A stretch of DNA of 64,000 nucleotides from Chlorella sorokiniana. Its lineage: Eukaryota; Chlorophyta; Trebouxiophyceae; Chlorellales; Chlorellaceae. Positions 49,348 to 60,800 of the stretch are shown in pieces. The DNA is taken from positions 1 to 64,000 of the forward strand of contig CP084614.1 in the NCBI GenBank assembly GCA_025917655.1. The letters run 5' to 3'. The notes under the pieces were generated by a model, which saw only the letters and a list, made by a program, of their open reading frames with translations, made no database searches and was not told the DNA's origin. A program made the translations under genes and the position numbers. Each line of letters begins with the position of its first letter. Position 1 is the first letter of the stretch.

Positions 49348-50951
49348 GGCGGCCCTGTGCTCAGTGCCCATGTGCTGCTTGACTCCCAGCTGGCACGCTT
49401 CAAGCGTCTATCGGCAAGGCGCCTGCTGCCTTGTCAGAAGAGCTTGTGCTTGGCGGCCCCTGCGGCTTTGTTGCCCTGCCAGCGCTGGTGGTTACAGTCA
49501 CGCTGCTCAAGCCTGCCACCCTGCAGGGAACACCGCGACAGCCTGGCGCACTCGTTGCGCGCCGGTGGCAGAGGCCTACCCAACGGCGGCAGCGTCCCCG
49601 CCAGCTCAGCCGCCGGCGATGCGGGCGTGCCTTCAACGGGCGAGCTGCTGCCTGTTGTGCCTGGAATATCTGCCGCGATGCCTGGAATGAGCACCGGTCT
49701 CAGCGGCCTCAGCTTCATGCTCTGACATGCTGCAAAGCGGCAGCGGCAAGCGCTGGCGGCATCCCCGTATCACACACCCGGTGCGCTGTTGCATTGAAAG
49801 CCCTGGCCCATGCATGCACGTACGACCCCCATTGTGCTGTCCTCTTTCCACCGCCCCTGCCATCGCATGTTTTTTTCCAGAAAGCCTCCCCATTAGTTCC
49901 GCCTGCATGCAGTCCTTTACCGCAAGACTTTCTTTGTGTCGTCTGCTGGTTTCTGTGCACTCATCGCAGCTATCCTTACGATATCGGCTCTACTCCAGCG
50001 TACACCACCGTTTGCTGGCATCACTTGCAATGTGCATACAGTTCCCCTTGACTCCGCTTGTGCCCCGCCTTGCCTCTCACACGGCTTCCCACACCTAGCC
50101 TTAGCAAGCTGCGCATCCAGCTACCACGGTCCCTCTGCCCGCGCACTGCTGTAGCATTTCGCTGCTTGTCTTCAGCGTCATGCCGCCCGCCTCGCATTCC
50201 TTGCGGCTCTGGGCCGCCACTTTTTATAGGGTTAGGGGTTTCTGGGTCAGCCCTCGCTCCCTTCACCTGAACCCAACATGTGACGCCGCCTTTCATGGGA
50301 GCAAGGGGCCCTCTGCTCTGGGCCTCCTGTTCCCTCACCTAACTGACCCGTGGTGACCCGCAATTGTACCATACCTGTAACAAGCTCAATGCCAGTTTTG
50401 GACCCGGCCACTGTGACTGACGCCGCCTCATCAAGCGGGCAGGCCAGACTTGCCAGGGTGGTAGCGATGACCTGCTGCACATGTGCGACATTGCATAATT
50501 CAGATAGATGCTCAGCTGGGATGCTGAAGCCAGGTCAATGGCAGCCATTCAGAGCTGTCCAAGGCAAGTGACGGATGAGCTTTGGACAGCGGTGCGGCGC
50601 CTGGCGGGGTTCTGGCGGGGGTGCTAGGACGGCTTCCAAACTCGTGTTTCGTGCTCAAGGACAACATCACGCACTCTAAACACTGCGAGTATCGGGAGAC
50701 GGGGCCCATCGGGGCCCGAACGAAGACTTGCGTGCATTTTGGCGCCTTTTGCGCATGCTAGGCATGCTCCCCGAGTAGGCCCTATCAGCATGACCCATTG
50801 CGCCCACCATCGGCCAGTTTGTTGCTGCCTTGTTACTGGCAAGACCTGGGCGGGCGAAGAGGAGGACCCGTGCCGCTGACCCTATTTCGGCCTCCTTTCT
50901 GCGCCCCCTGGCCGCTCGCACCGCCCCCTTCAAGATTTTTAAGGCCTTCAT
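49348..50951. other. Long intergenic region between the two transcription factor genes
   Basis: 1.6 kb without a supported coding exon. Frames from 49357 to 50150 are short, Cys/Leu/Pro-rich and unlike any family I know. The region is noticeably less GC-rich around 49750-50100, fitting 3' untranslated sequence plus promoter of the downstream bHLH gene. A telomere-like phrase (gggttaggggttt) at about 50229 is a single copy and probably chance. Confidence 0.5.
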
Positions 50952-52495
50952 ATGGAATTTGGATGGGGAGGCGGCGGCCCGCTGTCCCCCACTGCCGGGG
51001 GCGCGGGCACCGACCTCAACCTGCTCGGAGACAACCTGCTCATTGATTTGGATGATAAGACGCTTCAGGTAAAACATGCACATCAAAACCAAGCGCCAGC
51101 GCCTGCCGCGTTGCGCCATGCACCTGGCTCAGGCGGCAGGCGGGTGGCCGCTGCCAGCTGCCAGGGTGTTGGCAGTCTTGTTGTCAAAACGAACGATCTC
51201 AGGCTGCCCATGCACTGTGCATAGTACTGCACAACAAGAGCAATGATTTGGAGTGCAACATGCCTGTTGGCGGCTGGCTTGCGGCAGCACGGCTGGGTAC
51301 CCAGGCGCCTTCCGCGGCCTGCTCATCCCCTCTGCTGTCACTCACCGCCGCTGCCGCAGTGTCTGATGGGCGGCCAGTCTGCGGGCTTTGCGGCGGTAAT
51401 GAGCGAGCTGCCCGGCGAGACGGCAGGCAGCAGCGGCAAGCGGCGGCGGGAAGGCGAGGGCGAGATTGCCGCCGCCGTTGACGACGACGATATGGAGCGA
51501 CTCTGAAGAGGGGGCGGCGCCGCCAGCGGCAGGGCCCCAGCCAGCCGCGGCCGTGCTTGCAAGAAAGGGAGGGGCCCCGGCACCGACGCCGCCACCGTCA
51601 AGGCGCACCGAGAGAAGGCGCGGCGTGAGCGCCTGAATGAGTGGTGCGCCCCGCCGCCTCCACACCCTGCCCTGAATCTGCTCGGCTCCTTGCAAGCCTG
51701 AGCCACTGCTTGCTGGATTGCTGGGCACCTCGGCGCCGGCCTCAGCCCTGCGGCGGCTCGCCTGCTCTGGCCCGGGATGGGTGGCGGGGCCTGGCAGCGA
51801 GCTCGCCTGCCAAAGCCGCTGCCTCCGATCCAGCTCTTTAACCGCTTGATCGATCGCTCATCTGCTCAAACCTACGTCTCACACCACCCGCTGTGCAGCT
51901 TTGAGGAGCTGGCCCGGCTGTGCGACCCCTCCGGCAAGATGACGCGCACCGACCGCATCTCCATTGTGCAGGGTGCGTGCTTGGTTGTTGTTGTGGGGGG
52001 AGGGGAGTGTGATTGATGGGAAGAGAGGGGGCATGGCAGGAACTGACAAGGGAACACGCCGCTGCGACCTGCACCCTCACTGCTGCCCCCCCCGCCTTCA
52101 CTGCCTGCAGACGCCATCCGCGCCCTGGGGGCGGTTCGCGTGGAGAACAACCAGCTGCGCCAGCTGAACAAGTTCCTGGAGGTGCGTACCGCCGTACTGC
52201 TTTTGTGGTGCTGACCCGTGTGAACTGCTGTACTGCGCCTGGTCGGCGCTGCGTGGCCCGCTGCGCATGCGCTCAGTCCAGAAGGGGCTGTTCCTTGTGG
52301 GCGGCGCTTTTCTCTGCTCCTGCTCTGGTTCAGGCTCCTGCCGGCAGAGTCTGCGCTTTCCTTTGCGCTTGCCCGGGCCGCCGCCGACGTGGGCGCCTGC
52401 CTCTGCCTGCAGGAGCGGGTGCGCCAGCTGGAGACGGCGCGGGCGCAGGGCATGTACCAGCAGGCGATGATGCAGCAGCAGCAGATGATGCTGGC

Positions 52496-52531
<36 letters not shown>

Positions 52532-53105
52532 GCAGCCGGCGCCGCTGCAGGGCAGGGAGGGCAGCCTCGCCTCTAATGCCTCCCTGCCCGGCCAGCCGCG
52601 GGTCAACGGCGACTCGGAGGCGGCTGCTGGTCTCCCATCCGGCCAGGATGCCGCGGCCGCGCAGCTGCCGCAGCAGCAGCAGCAGGGGCAGCACACGCAG
52701 CAGCAGCAGCAGCAGCAGTCTGCCGCCCCTGGCCAGCCGCAGGAGCAGGCAGGCATGCAGTCGGCATCTTTCATGGTCCCCCGGCATGATGCTGGTGCCG
52801 GTGTCGGCGGGCCCCTCGGCGCCTGCAGCCGCCCCCCCGCCGCGGGCGCCTACCAGCCCTCCTCCTACTACGGCCTCAAGGCCGATGGCGGCGAGCCGTC
52901 GCTGGCGCCCAGCGGGAGCGGATCCTTCCTGTCTGCCCCCTCTGCTGGCGGCAACGGATACATGATGCCGTCTGCCGGCGGCGGAGTGGTGGTGGCGGCG
53001 GCCGCGGCCCCACCTCAGGTGCTCCCGGCCAACGCGCCGCCCATGGCCTGGCTGCCAGCCCCCGACATCAGCCAAGACCAGAAGCTGCGCCCACCGGCCG
53101 CCTGA
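50952..53105 (+). CDS. bHLH transcription factor, ILR3/bHLH-IVc-like, with poly-Gln tail
   Basis: DNA-binding regulator whose domain most resembles plant ILR3/bHLH105-type factors (iron homeostasis). ATG 50952 gives MEFGWGGGGPLSPTAGGAGT and LLGDNLLIDLDDKTLQ. Exon 2 (from about 51359) reads CLMGGQSAGFAAVMSELPGE and an acidic run. The basic region VKAHREKARRERLN (about 51597-51640) joins across an intron to FEELARLCDPSGKMTRTDRI (from about 51900), then DAIRALGAVRVENNQLRQLN (about 52112) and the zipper-like ERVRQLETARAQGMYQQAMM (about 52413). The Glu and Arg that contact E-box bases are present, but Lys replaces the canonical His, as in ILR3. The tail has poly-Gln runs (about 52495-52530, 52670-52720) and ends PDISQDQKLRPPAA with TGA at 53103. 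Between the acidic run and the basic region the frame meets a stop at 51504; see findings. Iron control is inferred from family only. Confidence 0.83.
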
Positions 53106-53532
53106 GCTCCTCCCCGCTCGGCATTTCCGAGCTCAACGCATTTCATTCGTTCGAAGTTGCCTGGGTCTGGGCTGCGGTGCCGGAAGGCAGCACACGCCCT
53201 TGCCCTCCCTTGCGTTTATGCAGCCGCCAAGTGCTGCTGCTCCTTCTTGCTGCCCCTTCGCCTGCCCTTGCAGTGGCTGCTCCTCATGCCCCTCCCGCAT
53301 GCTTCTCTCGTAGCAGCGCCTCACCCGAAACCTCAAACCCTGCTGGCCTCCCTTGAGATGTCAACACCACCCACTTACCTTCCTTGTTCGTGGCTCTTTC
53401 TCTTTGGACATGTCTTAAAACAGGCTCCTGCACTGATGTGCCTCGCCATCACAGGCAGGAAGGGGGCTGGAAAACGCCAAGTCAGTACATGAAATCAAGT
53501 GCTGAATCAAGCAGAGCCGCGGCTGGTTTGCG
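53106..53532. other. Convergent intergenic region (bHLH and golgin ends)
   Basis: 427 bases between two stop codons on opposite strands. Presumably both 3' untranslated regions. No TGTAA or family-like frame seen. Confidence 0.5.
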
Positions 53533-54731
53533 TCAGTGTGCACCGGCTTGAGACGCCGACACCTCCCTCTGCTGCTGCTGCTGCTCCAGCTGCTGCCGCG
53601 CCGCATACAGCTGATCCGCTGCGATGCTCAGCTGCTGGTGGAAGATTTGCTTCATCTCCTGCGAGGAAAGCGATCGCAGCACAGCGTGCTTAGCGCGGTA
53701 CAGCTCAACTGCTGCGCATCCAGGGCCACAGACAGCGTGTGCCTTGCCAACGGGTTTGGTTGTGCTGCCTGGTTGGACGCACTCCGTAGTCAGTATCATG
53801 CCAGCAGGTGTTGCAGCCTCACCCGCACATCCTGCTCCAGCTGGTCGATGCGCTCGTTGCGCTCACCCAGCAGCTCCAGCATGAGCGACAGGCGGGCCTA
53901 GGTGGGGGAGGTGGGTGGGTGCGTAAGGGTGGGGGTGGTTGTGGGGTGGGGGGTGAGAACGTGTGAGGGTGCGGGGGTGTTTGGTGGGGGACAAAGGCAA
54001 ACCGCAACGGCGCAACCCTGAAAGGGGGAACACGAGGAGGCCACCTTCCTACACATCCAGCACACAGCTGGCAAGGGCGGCGGAAGCAGCACGAGCGGCA
54101 CATGCCCCTGTCAACCAGCCCACACATTCCACCACCACCACCCCAGGGCTGCGCACCTCTGCATCCTGCAGCTGGCGCTGCAGCGCCCGCACCGCGCCGC
54201 GTCGGCCGCCGCCGCGTCCGCGCGCAGCTGCAGCGCCGCCAGCAGCTGCGTGGCGGCTGCCTCCCGCTGCTGCTCCGCCGCCGCCAGCTGCGCCTGCAGA
54301 GACGCCAGGCGCGCGTCTGCCGCCGACATGCTCAGCGGCAGGCTGGGGCGCTTGGGGGAGAGTGGGTGGCGGCGCCGCTGCTGCCGCTGCGCTGCAGCGT
54401 CATGCTGCGGAGCAAGACCTCCATCTCGTCCACCTCGTCTGTTTGGGGCAAGGAAAGAGCGACAGAGATACTGGATGCTGCTGTATACACAGAAACGCTC
54501 GCAACTGCAACCACGAGGCAAGGCCTGTGACCAGTGGCTGTCAGACGGAAACAGACCCGCAAGGTGATTCCCAACAGGCAGGCTCATGCTGATCAGGCCC
54601 CTCGCACCCGCCGATGCCGCCTGCTCAGCGCTGCCATTGGCCGCCGCCGATCCACCGGCCGCTCCTTCAAGGTCGGCAGCTGAGCGCTGCCGGTTGGGGG
54701 CCGCATCTGTGCTGCCGCCAGGCTGCCGGCT

Positions 54732-54764
<33 letters not shown>

Positions 54765-57549
54765 CGTGGCTAATGGAGCGTCATTTCGGGCGGCGGCGGC
54801 AGCCGCCGCCATGCCACGCACTTGCTCCTGAGCTTCCCACAGCTGCTCCTGCAGCAGCTGCACTCGGCCTGCGCTTCGCCCAGCTGCTGAGTGGCTGCAG
54901 CCGCAGCGGCAGCGCTCTGCTGGCGCAGAGCCGCGACCTCTTGCTCAAGCTGCTGGCGCTGCTGCGCGTCGGCGGCCTGCCGCCGCTCAGCCTCCGCCGC
55001 CGCAGAACGTGCGGCAGCGGCAGAACGCTCCGCCGCCGCGGCCGCAGCGGCAGCCGCACCGCCACGCTCCTCTGCCTGCCGCTGCGCCTCAGCAGCCGCG
55101 GCCGCCTGCTGCACAGCAACCCTCAGCTGCAAGCGCAACTGCGCCTCAGTTTCTCGTGCCGCTGCCGCTGCCGCCGCCTGCGCCGCCGCCATCGACTCGA
55201 TCTGTCGCAGCAGCGGCCGCGTCGCGTCGCCCGCGCCGCTCTGCAGCGCCTGCGCCGCCCCTTCCGCCTGTCGCAGCCGCTGCTCCAGGTCGCCAGCCTC
55301 TCCCCGCAGCTCCGCCTCCCGATCCGCCCAGTCTGCAATTGAGGGCGGGCAGCGCAAAGAAACATGTGTCGGTGTTTGCCGCGATCGCAAGTGTAAGACA
55401 CCCAGGTGGCCCTGGTGTGAGTCCGGCCACTTCAAGATGTTTTTGTGCAGCAGCAGCTGCCCACAGGCTGCTGCCGCGCAGCGGGGCTGCATGGAAGGGG
55501 GCGCTGCTGCAGCAGGGTGCCCAAAAACACGGGTGCTGATGTGATACACATGAAGGCATATGCGGGCGCACCCGCGGCCGCGCGCTCCAGCCTTGCGTTT
55601 GCCTCAGCCAGGGCCCCCGCAGCTCCGCCTCGCGCTCAATGGCGGCCGATAGCGCCTCCGCGCTCTCGCTGCAGCAGCCAGGCAGCGCACCCAAGTGTGG
55701 GTGTGGGTGTGGGTAAGTTGGGGGGCGGGGGGGCGGGGCAATAAGGGGAGGCCTCGCCCCTGGCCAAGCCGATGGCAGGGCCAGCCCACACAGATCCAGC
55801 AGCCCTCGTGAGTCTGGCTTGTGGCACAGCCCTAATCTGCTGGCAGCCTGCCGGCGCCAGCGGGCCCAGCGGGCGCAGCATCACCAAAGCGACCGGCAGG
55901 CATGGCCCGCCCCCGCCAGCTCACCGCGCCGTGGCGGCCTCGCTCTGCTCTCGCGCCGCCGCCGCCAGCTGGCGCGCCGCCGCCAGCTGCGTCGCGGCAT
56001 CCAGCCTCACGCTCCGGACCTCCTCCTCCGCCGCCTCCTGCGCCGCCGCCGCCGACGCCTCTGCACGCTCTGCGCGCTCTGCCTGCTGCGCCAGCTGGGC
56101 CTCCAGCTTGGCCACCCGCGCTGCTAGCCGCTCCCTGCAGGCGGACGAGAAGCAGTAGTCTGCCATTTTGGAAGCACAGCAGCCTTGCAAAAATCTGGTG
56201 GACTGGATGACCCCCAGAGCGACGCTCAGCGAGGCACCTGCTTAGTGCTGCATGCGCAGCAGCCGCCACGCCCAATGCAAGGGCCGGGTGATCGGGCAAC
56301 CTTGCAGCCTTGGCACGCTGCGAGCGGACAGCCAGCGCCGACTGCACCCAAGCCAGCCGCACCTGTCCGCCTCGGCATCTCGCAGCTGCGCACGCACGCG
56401 TCGCGCCGCCGCCTCCAGCTCACCATTCTTGCGGGACAGCTTCTCGCCCTCCGCCCTGCAACGCGGCAGCCGGTGAACACTTATAAAGAATGGTGGTGGG
56501 GCCGGAAGGGGAGGGGGCGTGCGGGGGCGGCAGCTGCAGGCCAGCCCACTCTCTGCCCTGTGCACCAAAGCCTCGCGTCCGTTCTTCCTGCTGCCTGCAC
56601 CGGACAGACATGCTCCTCCCCTGCAGCCCTCCTGGTCAGCCAAGACAGACAAGTGTGGCAAGCTCACTGCAGCTGGCGGATGTGCTCCTCCCGCTCCGCC
56701 GCCCGCGCCTCGCTGGCGCCGCTGCCCTGGCTGGCCGCCACCAGCTGCGCGCGCAGCCGTTCCTTGTCGTCCTGCAGCTGCGCGATGGTGCGGTCGGCGG
56801 CGCCCAGCCGCCGTGCAAACTCCTCCTGCAGTTCGGCCACCTCCACCTCTGCGGCGGGTGACAGGGGGCGGCGGCAGGTTGTGGCGACGGCACAGTGCTG
56901 AGCGCGTGTGCATTCGTGGTTTGATGTCTGTTCATGCATGGGCAAGTGTGTGGGTTGGGTTGCTGTCAAGGGGGTGGGGGAAGTGGGTGATGGGCCGATT
57001 GGCAGTGTACAAAAGCTGCCAGCCAGACGTGCGCGGATTGAATCTAGCGCCGCACTACGGCCGACTTGCTCGGAGCCGGCATGCGCAGGGCTGTGGCATG
57101 CAGAGGCATGCAGGAGGGTCGTGCTGCGGCGCAGCACAGCCCAAGCATGCGCGGGCGAAAGGCGGCATGGAGGCGCACGAAGGTGCAGCGGCTGCCGCAC
57201 CCGTCTTGGTGGTGGGTGCTGCGGCCTGCTTCAGCTGCCGCCGCAGGTCCTCGTTTTCGCTCTGCAGCGCTGTTGATGGCGGTCAGGGTGGCCAGCTTGC
57301 CTTCATAGGACTTCACCCTGCAACAGGGAAAAGCAGGCGGCGACGGCGGGTCGACGCTGGCAAGCGGCCCAAACTGCAACCGCCGCCCGGCCAAATGCCA
57401 CGCCCTGAACACTGACTGCTGCTGAGCACTGCCTGAAATCCTTTCCAACGCATGCGACCTTTCCAGTGAGCCGGGTTCTCGGTTCAGGCAAGCTCGAACG
57501 CAACGCACTTTGCCGCCAACTCCTTTCTCAGCTTCTCCAACTCTGCCAT
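53533..57549 (-). CDS. Golgin of the TMF / GC5 type (long coiled coil)
   Basis: Coiled-coil tether expected on Golgi membranes; TMF and plant GC5 bind RAB6-type GTPases through the C-terminus. ATG 57549 gives MAELEKLRKELAAK, which splices to VKSYEGKLATLTAINSALQS and ENEDLRRQLKQA (about 57230-57315). Heptad-rich exons follow: VAELQEEFARRLGAADRTIA and QLQDDKERLRAQLVA (about 56730-56850), GELEAAARRVRAQLRDAEAD (about 56370-56430), RLAARVAKLEAQLAQQAERA (about 56070-56140), RQQLEQEVAALRQQSAAAAA (about 54900-54960) and LLQEQLWEAQEQVRGMAAAA (about 54800-54855). Next is a poly-Gln linker (about 54730-54770), then LASLQAQLAAAEQQREAAAT (about 54240-54320). The C-terminal block SLMLELLGERNERIDQLEQD (about 53830-53890) plus EMKQIFHQQLSIAADQLYAA (about 53600-53660) is the TMF/GC5-type end motif. 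Very high Ala/Arg/Gln content. One slip at 55614-55618. Golgin identity rests mainly on the last two exons; a generic coiled-coil protein is the alternative. Confidence 0.7.
54725..54775. repeat. CTG/TTG triplet run (poly-Gln codons of the golgin, minus strand)
   Basis: About fourteen consecutive Gln codons on the minus strand (CTG or TTG on the + strand), an in-frame microsatellite. Comparable CAG runs occur in the bHLH gene (about 52497-52530) and TAF2 (about 14861-14881). Confidence 0.85.
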
Positions 57550-57842
57550 ACCGCCGTGATGGTATCCACAGGCGTCTGAATGCCTCCGGACAAGCAAACA
57601 AACTACACCTTCGCTGTCAATCTCTTGCAGCACGCTGCTGGTTCGCAAAATGGGCGGCCATTGGCCAGCAATGCGTGATCGGCATTTCCAGTGGAAAGCG
57701 ACTAGCCGGTAAGGGTGGGGAGCCCCACAGAGTCCAAGCTCTGCCGTGGCTGCCAGCAAGGCAGGGCGCCTAAACGCTGCCCTTCACTTAACGCCATCTT
57801 CAGAGCCCGTCATGCTTCGTCCCTGGCTGGATCTGTTACAGT
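57550..57842. promoter_or_regulatory. Divergent promoter region of golgin and acid phosphatase
   Basis: 293 bases between the two start codons, the shortest divergent spacing in the window. It must hold both leaders and both promoters. No defined element seen. Confidence 0.5.
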
Positions 57843-60800
57843 ATGGGTAGCCGGGAGCAGGAGCCCCTGCCTCCTGGCGGAGGGGAGCAAGACCTTGAGC
57901 AGGCCGCTAACAGACTCCAACCCTGGAACACTCGAGTGCAGCAAGAAGACCGAGTTCCTCTCTATGATTCACCATACAGCAATGCATTCGCGCTGCACTC
58001 CAGCGGTGAGCGGCTTGCTGCTGTCTCTGCCGCGCCAAGAACGCCGTATATTCGCGGGCACCATGCTGTCTCGTCTGCTCTCGTGGGATTGAAAACTGGG
58101 AACCGCCACCCGCGGTCCTTGCATCCCTACCCAGCCCGGACTGGCACCACCGCACTGCCGCCTGCCGTGCCCTCCTGCCCCAATGGCTGGCACTCCCCTG
58201 AACTCCCAAACTCTTCCTGGCCGGCCCTGAACCAGCCCTGGCTGGGAGATGAGCACATGGGCAGTTACAGGGCGTGGCTGCCAGGCCCAGGCCGTGGCCG
58301 CAGGGCTCCTGCTGACCCTCCTGCCGACGCTGCCTCAGCCGCCGCGTGCGACGCCACCCCTCTGCTGGCAGGCATCCCTCAGGAGCGGCCCAGCCGGCGG
58401 AAGCGACTCCTCTGCTTTGGACTGATGGCCTTTGCCGTGGTGGGGGCGCTGGTGGCGGTCGCGGTGGTCGCAAGCGACAGCGGCGGCAGCCCGGCACCCG
58501 CCACCGCGTCGGGTGAGAGCGGAACCGCTGCAGGCCTGGCCGCAAGCGGTAGCCCCCCACCAGCAGCAGCAGCAGCAGCGGCGGCGGTAACGCTGAGAGC
58601 GACGCCTCCAGCGTGCAAGGGGAGAGCAAAGACAGCGACAGCGGCATTACTGCACAGGAGGACGATGCAGGCGAGGAGGGCAGCAGCGGCGACTGGCAGG
58701 AGGCCGCAAGCCTACCACCCCGCCGCCCCCAGCAGCCTCGGCAAGCATCCGCCCCATGCCGGCAGCGCGGCACCTGCGCACGGCAAGGCCGGCCGGCCGC
58801 CGCCGCCCCCGCCGCCGTTGAGCAGCGCCAACACCACAGCAGACGGCATCGATGACGAGCAGGGCTGGGATGCTGGCGGCGACCAGTGGGGGCGGCTGGG
58901 CGGGCGAGGGCTGGGAGGAGCCAGCGACGGAGGTTGCGCCGCCGCCGGGGCCGGCTGCCGAGGACGCCAGCAGCTCCGCCTACACGCTGCGCTTCCTTGC
59001 GGTGAGCCTGCCGCCCTGCCCGCCCGTCTCCCCACAGCTAGGCAGCTGCCATGTCATGTGCGGTCCGCTGGCCCCTCCAGTTGCGCCGCTGCCCTCCCAG
59101 CCTGGCTGCCTGCCGCTGCCAGCCGCATCGCCTACGCTCCAGCAGGTCGCACTCCCTCGCAAGAAGGCACCCGCCCACACACACACCACTCGCTCACCCC
59201 TTATTTTCCACATAAGTATACACGCCCTCTCCTTGCGCTGGCAGGTGGGGGACTGGGGCGCCGCGGCATGTACAACCAGAGCGAGGTGGCGGCGCTGATG
59301 GGGGCGGTGGCCTCCCTCGACCCCCCGCCTTTGTCGTCTCCACCGGCGACAACTTTTACGAACACGGGCTGCAGGTGTGTGGGGGTGGGGCGGTGCCGTT
59401 GCTGCTGTGCTGCATTGCGGCTGGCGCAGTTTGTTTTGAAGGGCGTGATGGTGGTCGCGGCGGCGCCGCTGTTGCCGCGCACCAACGTCGTCCGCACGAC
59501 ACAGCGCAGCTGGACGCTGCCCCTGGTGCAACTTGCGCGGCTTGGGAGGCGCTGCCATGATCACGCCCACAGCCTCCCAGTCTCGCTCCTCGACATGGCA
59601 GCGCATCAGCGTGCCCCTGTGCCTTTGGCTGCAGGCCGCCACCGACCCTCTCTTCCGGGAGTCGTTCGCCGACGTGTACACAGCAGATTCCCTGCAGGTG
59701 GGCACCCATATGTAGCTGGCTGTCCGGGTGCAGAGGGGCGCTGTGCCTGCGGTTTCCTTGTCCAACCAGGGCGTAAGGTCGCATGCCAAACAGTTTTGAG
59801 GTCTGGGGTTTCGCGGGGCTGCGACGGCGGTGGGCATAATTGGAGGCATGTTGCTACAGCCGCTGCCTTGCAGCGCGCCGCTCTCCCCACGCCTTCCCCC
59901 TGTCCTCCCCCGGCCTCCTGCCCCTGCAGGTGCCTTGGTACGCGGTGTTGGGTGAGCCTCGGCACGTTGCCGGCGGGCAGCAATCACAGGCGCCTCGCTG
60001 CTCCGCTTGCCTCCCTCCCCTCCTTGCCTGCCGTTCTCTCTGCGCCAGCCTGCACGAGTGTGACGCACAGCCGACAGCAATGCAGCGCTTTCTGCCGGGT
60101 TGCAAGTGCGGTGCAGGGGCCCCTCCGCTGCTTGTCGAGGCCTCGCCTGTCTCACCCCAGAACCGGGGCACTGCCCCCACCCCCACCCCACCCCACTCCT
60201 CAGGCAACCACGACTATTGCGACTCGGCCCCCGACTGCGACCGCGGCTCGCCCAGCTGCAAGTACTCGCCGCTGCACCAGGTGGCGCTGGGGGGGGGGGG
60301 GGGAGGCGCGCGCGGGGATGGAGCGCAGGGGCGTGCACGTGCGATTGGTGAGGGCACGCTGCCCGTTTGGGTTCCAACGTTGGAGGGTTGCAACTGATTG
60401 GAGGGGCGAGGCTGGTATTGAAAACGCCTGGCTTAATTGATTGTTGAAGCTGGCGTGCCAGCCCAAAGCGGACGATCTGAAGCGGATGTGGGGAAGCAGC
60501 AAACATGGAGCCTTCCCCTGCTTGCAGATGAACTTGGCGCTGGCCAAACGAGAAGAACCGCGGCGGTGGCACTTGCAACGCAGATACACCCAAGCGTTCG
60601 CGGGCGGCAGGTGCGCCTCTTCTGCATACTTCTTTCCACCGCAAGGCGCCTCCTGGCCCCCATCGGCCCCCTGTTCTTGCTCTGTGCAGTCCAGCCAGCC
60701 GCCCACCTGTGGGTGTTGTTGCTTCTCGGCTGCTCATCTGGCAGAAGCCCTTCTTCCTCCCTGATCTTCCTTATTCTCCCTGTTGTCGCTCCAGTTGCGA

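Noticed and set aside
50225-50245. Interstitial telomere repeat
   Set aside because: Only a single imperfect copy of gggttaggggttt; expected by chance.
57843-60440. One open frame of 865 codons on the + strand
   Set aside because: It runs through clear introns and through out-of-frame parts of the phosphatase gene. The conserved motifs lie in other frames from about 58900 on. Length alone reflects high GC and few stops.
58980-60737. Minus-strand open frame of 585 codons
   Set aside because: Antisense to the phosphatase gene, Arg/Pro-rich, no family resemblance; a GC-driven shadow.
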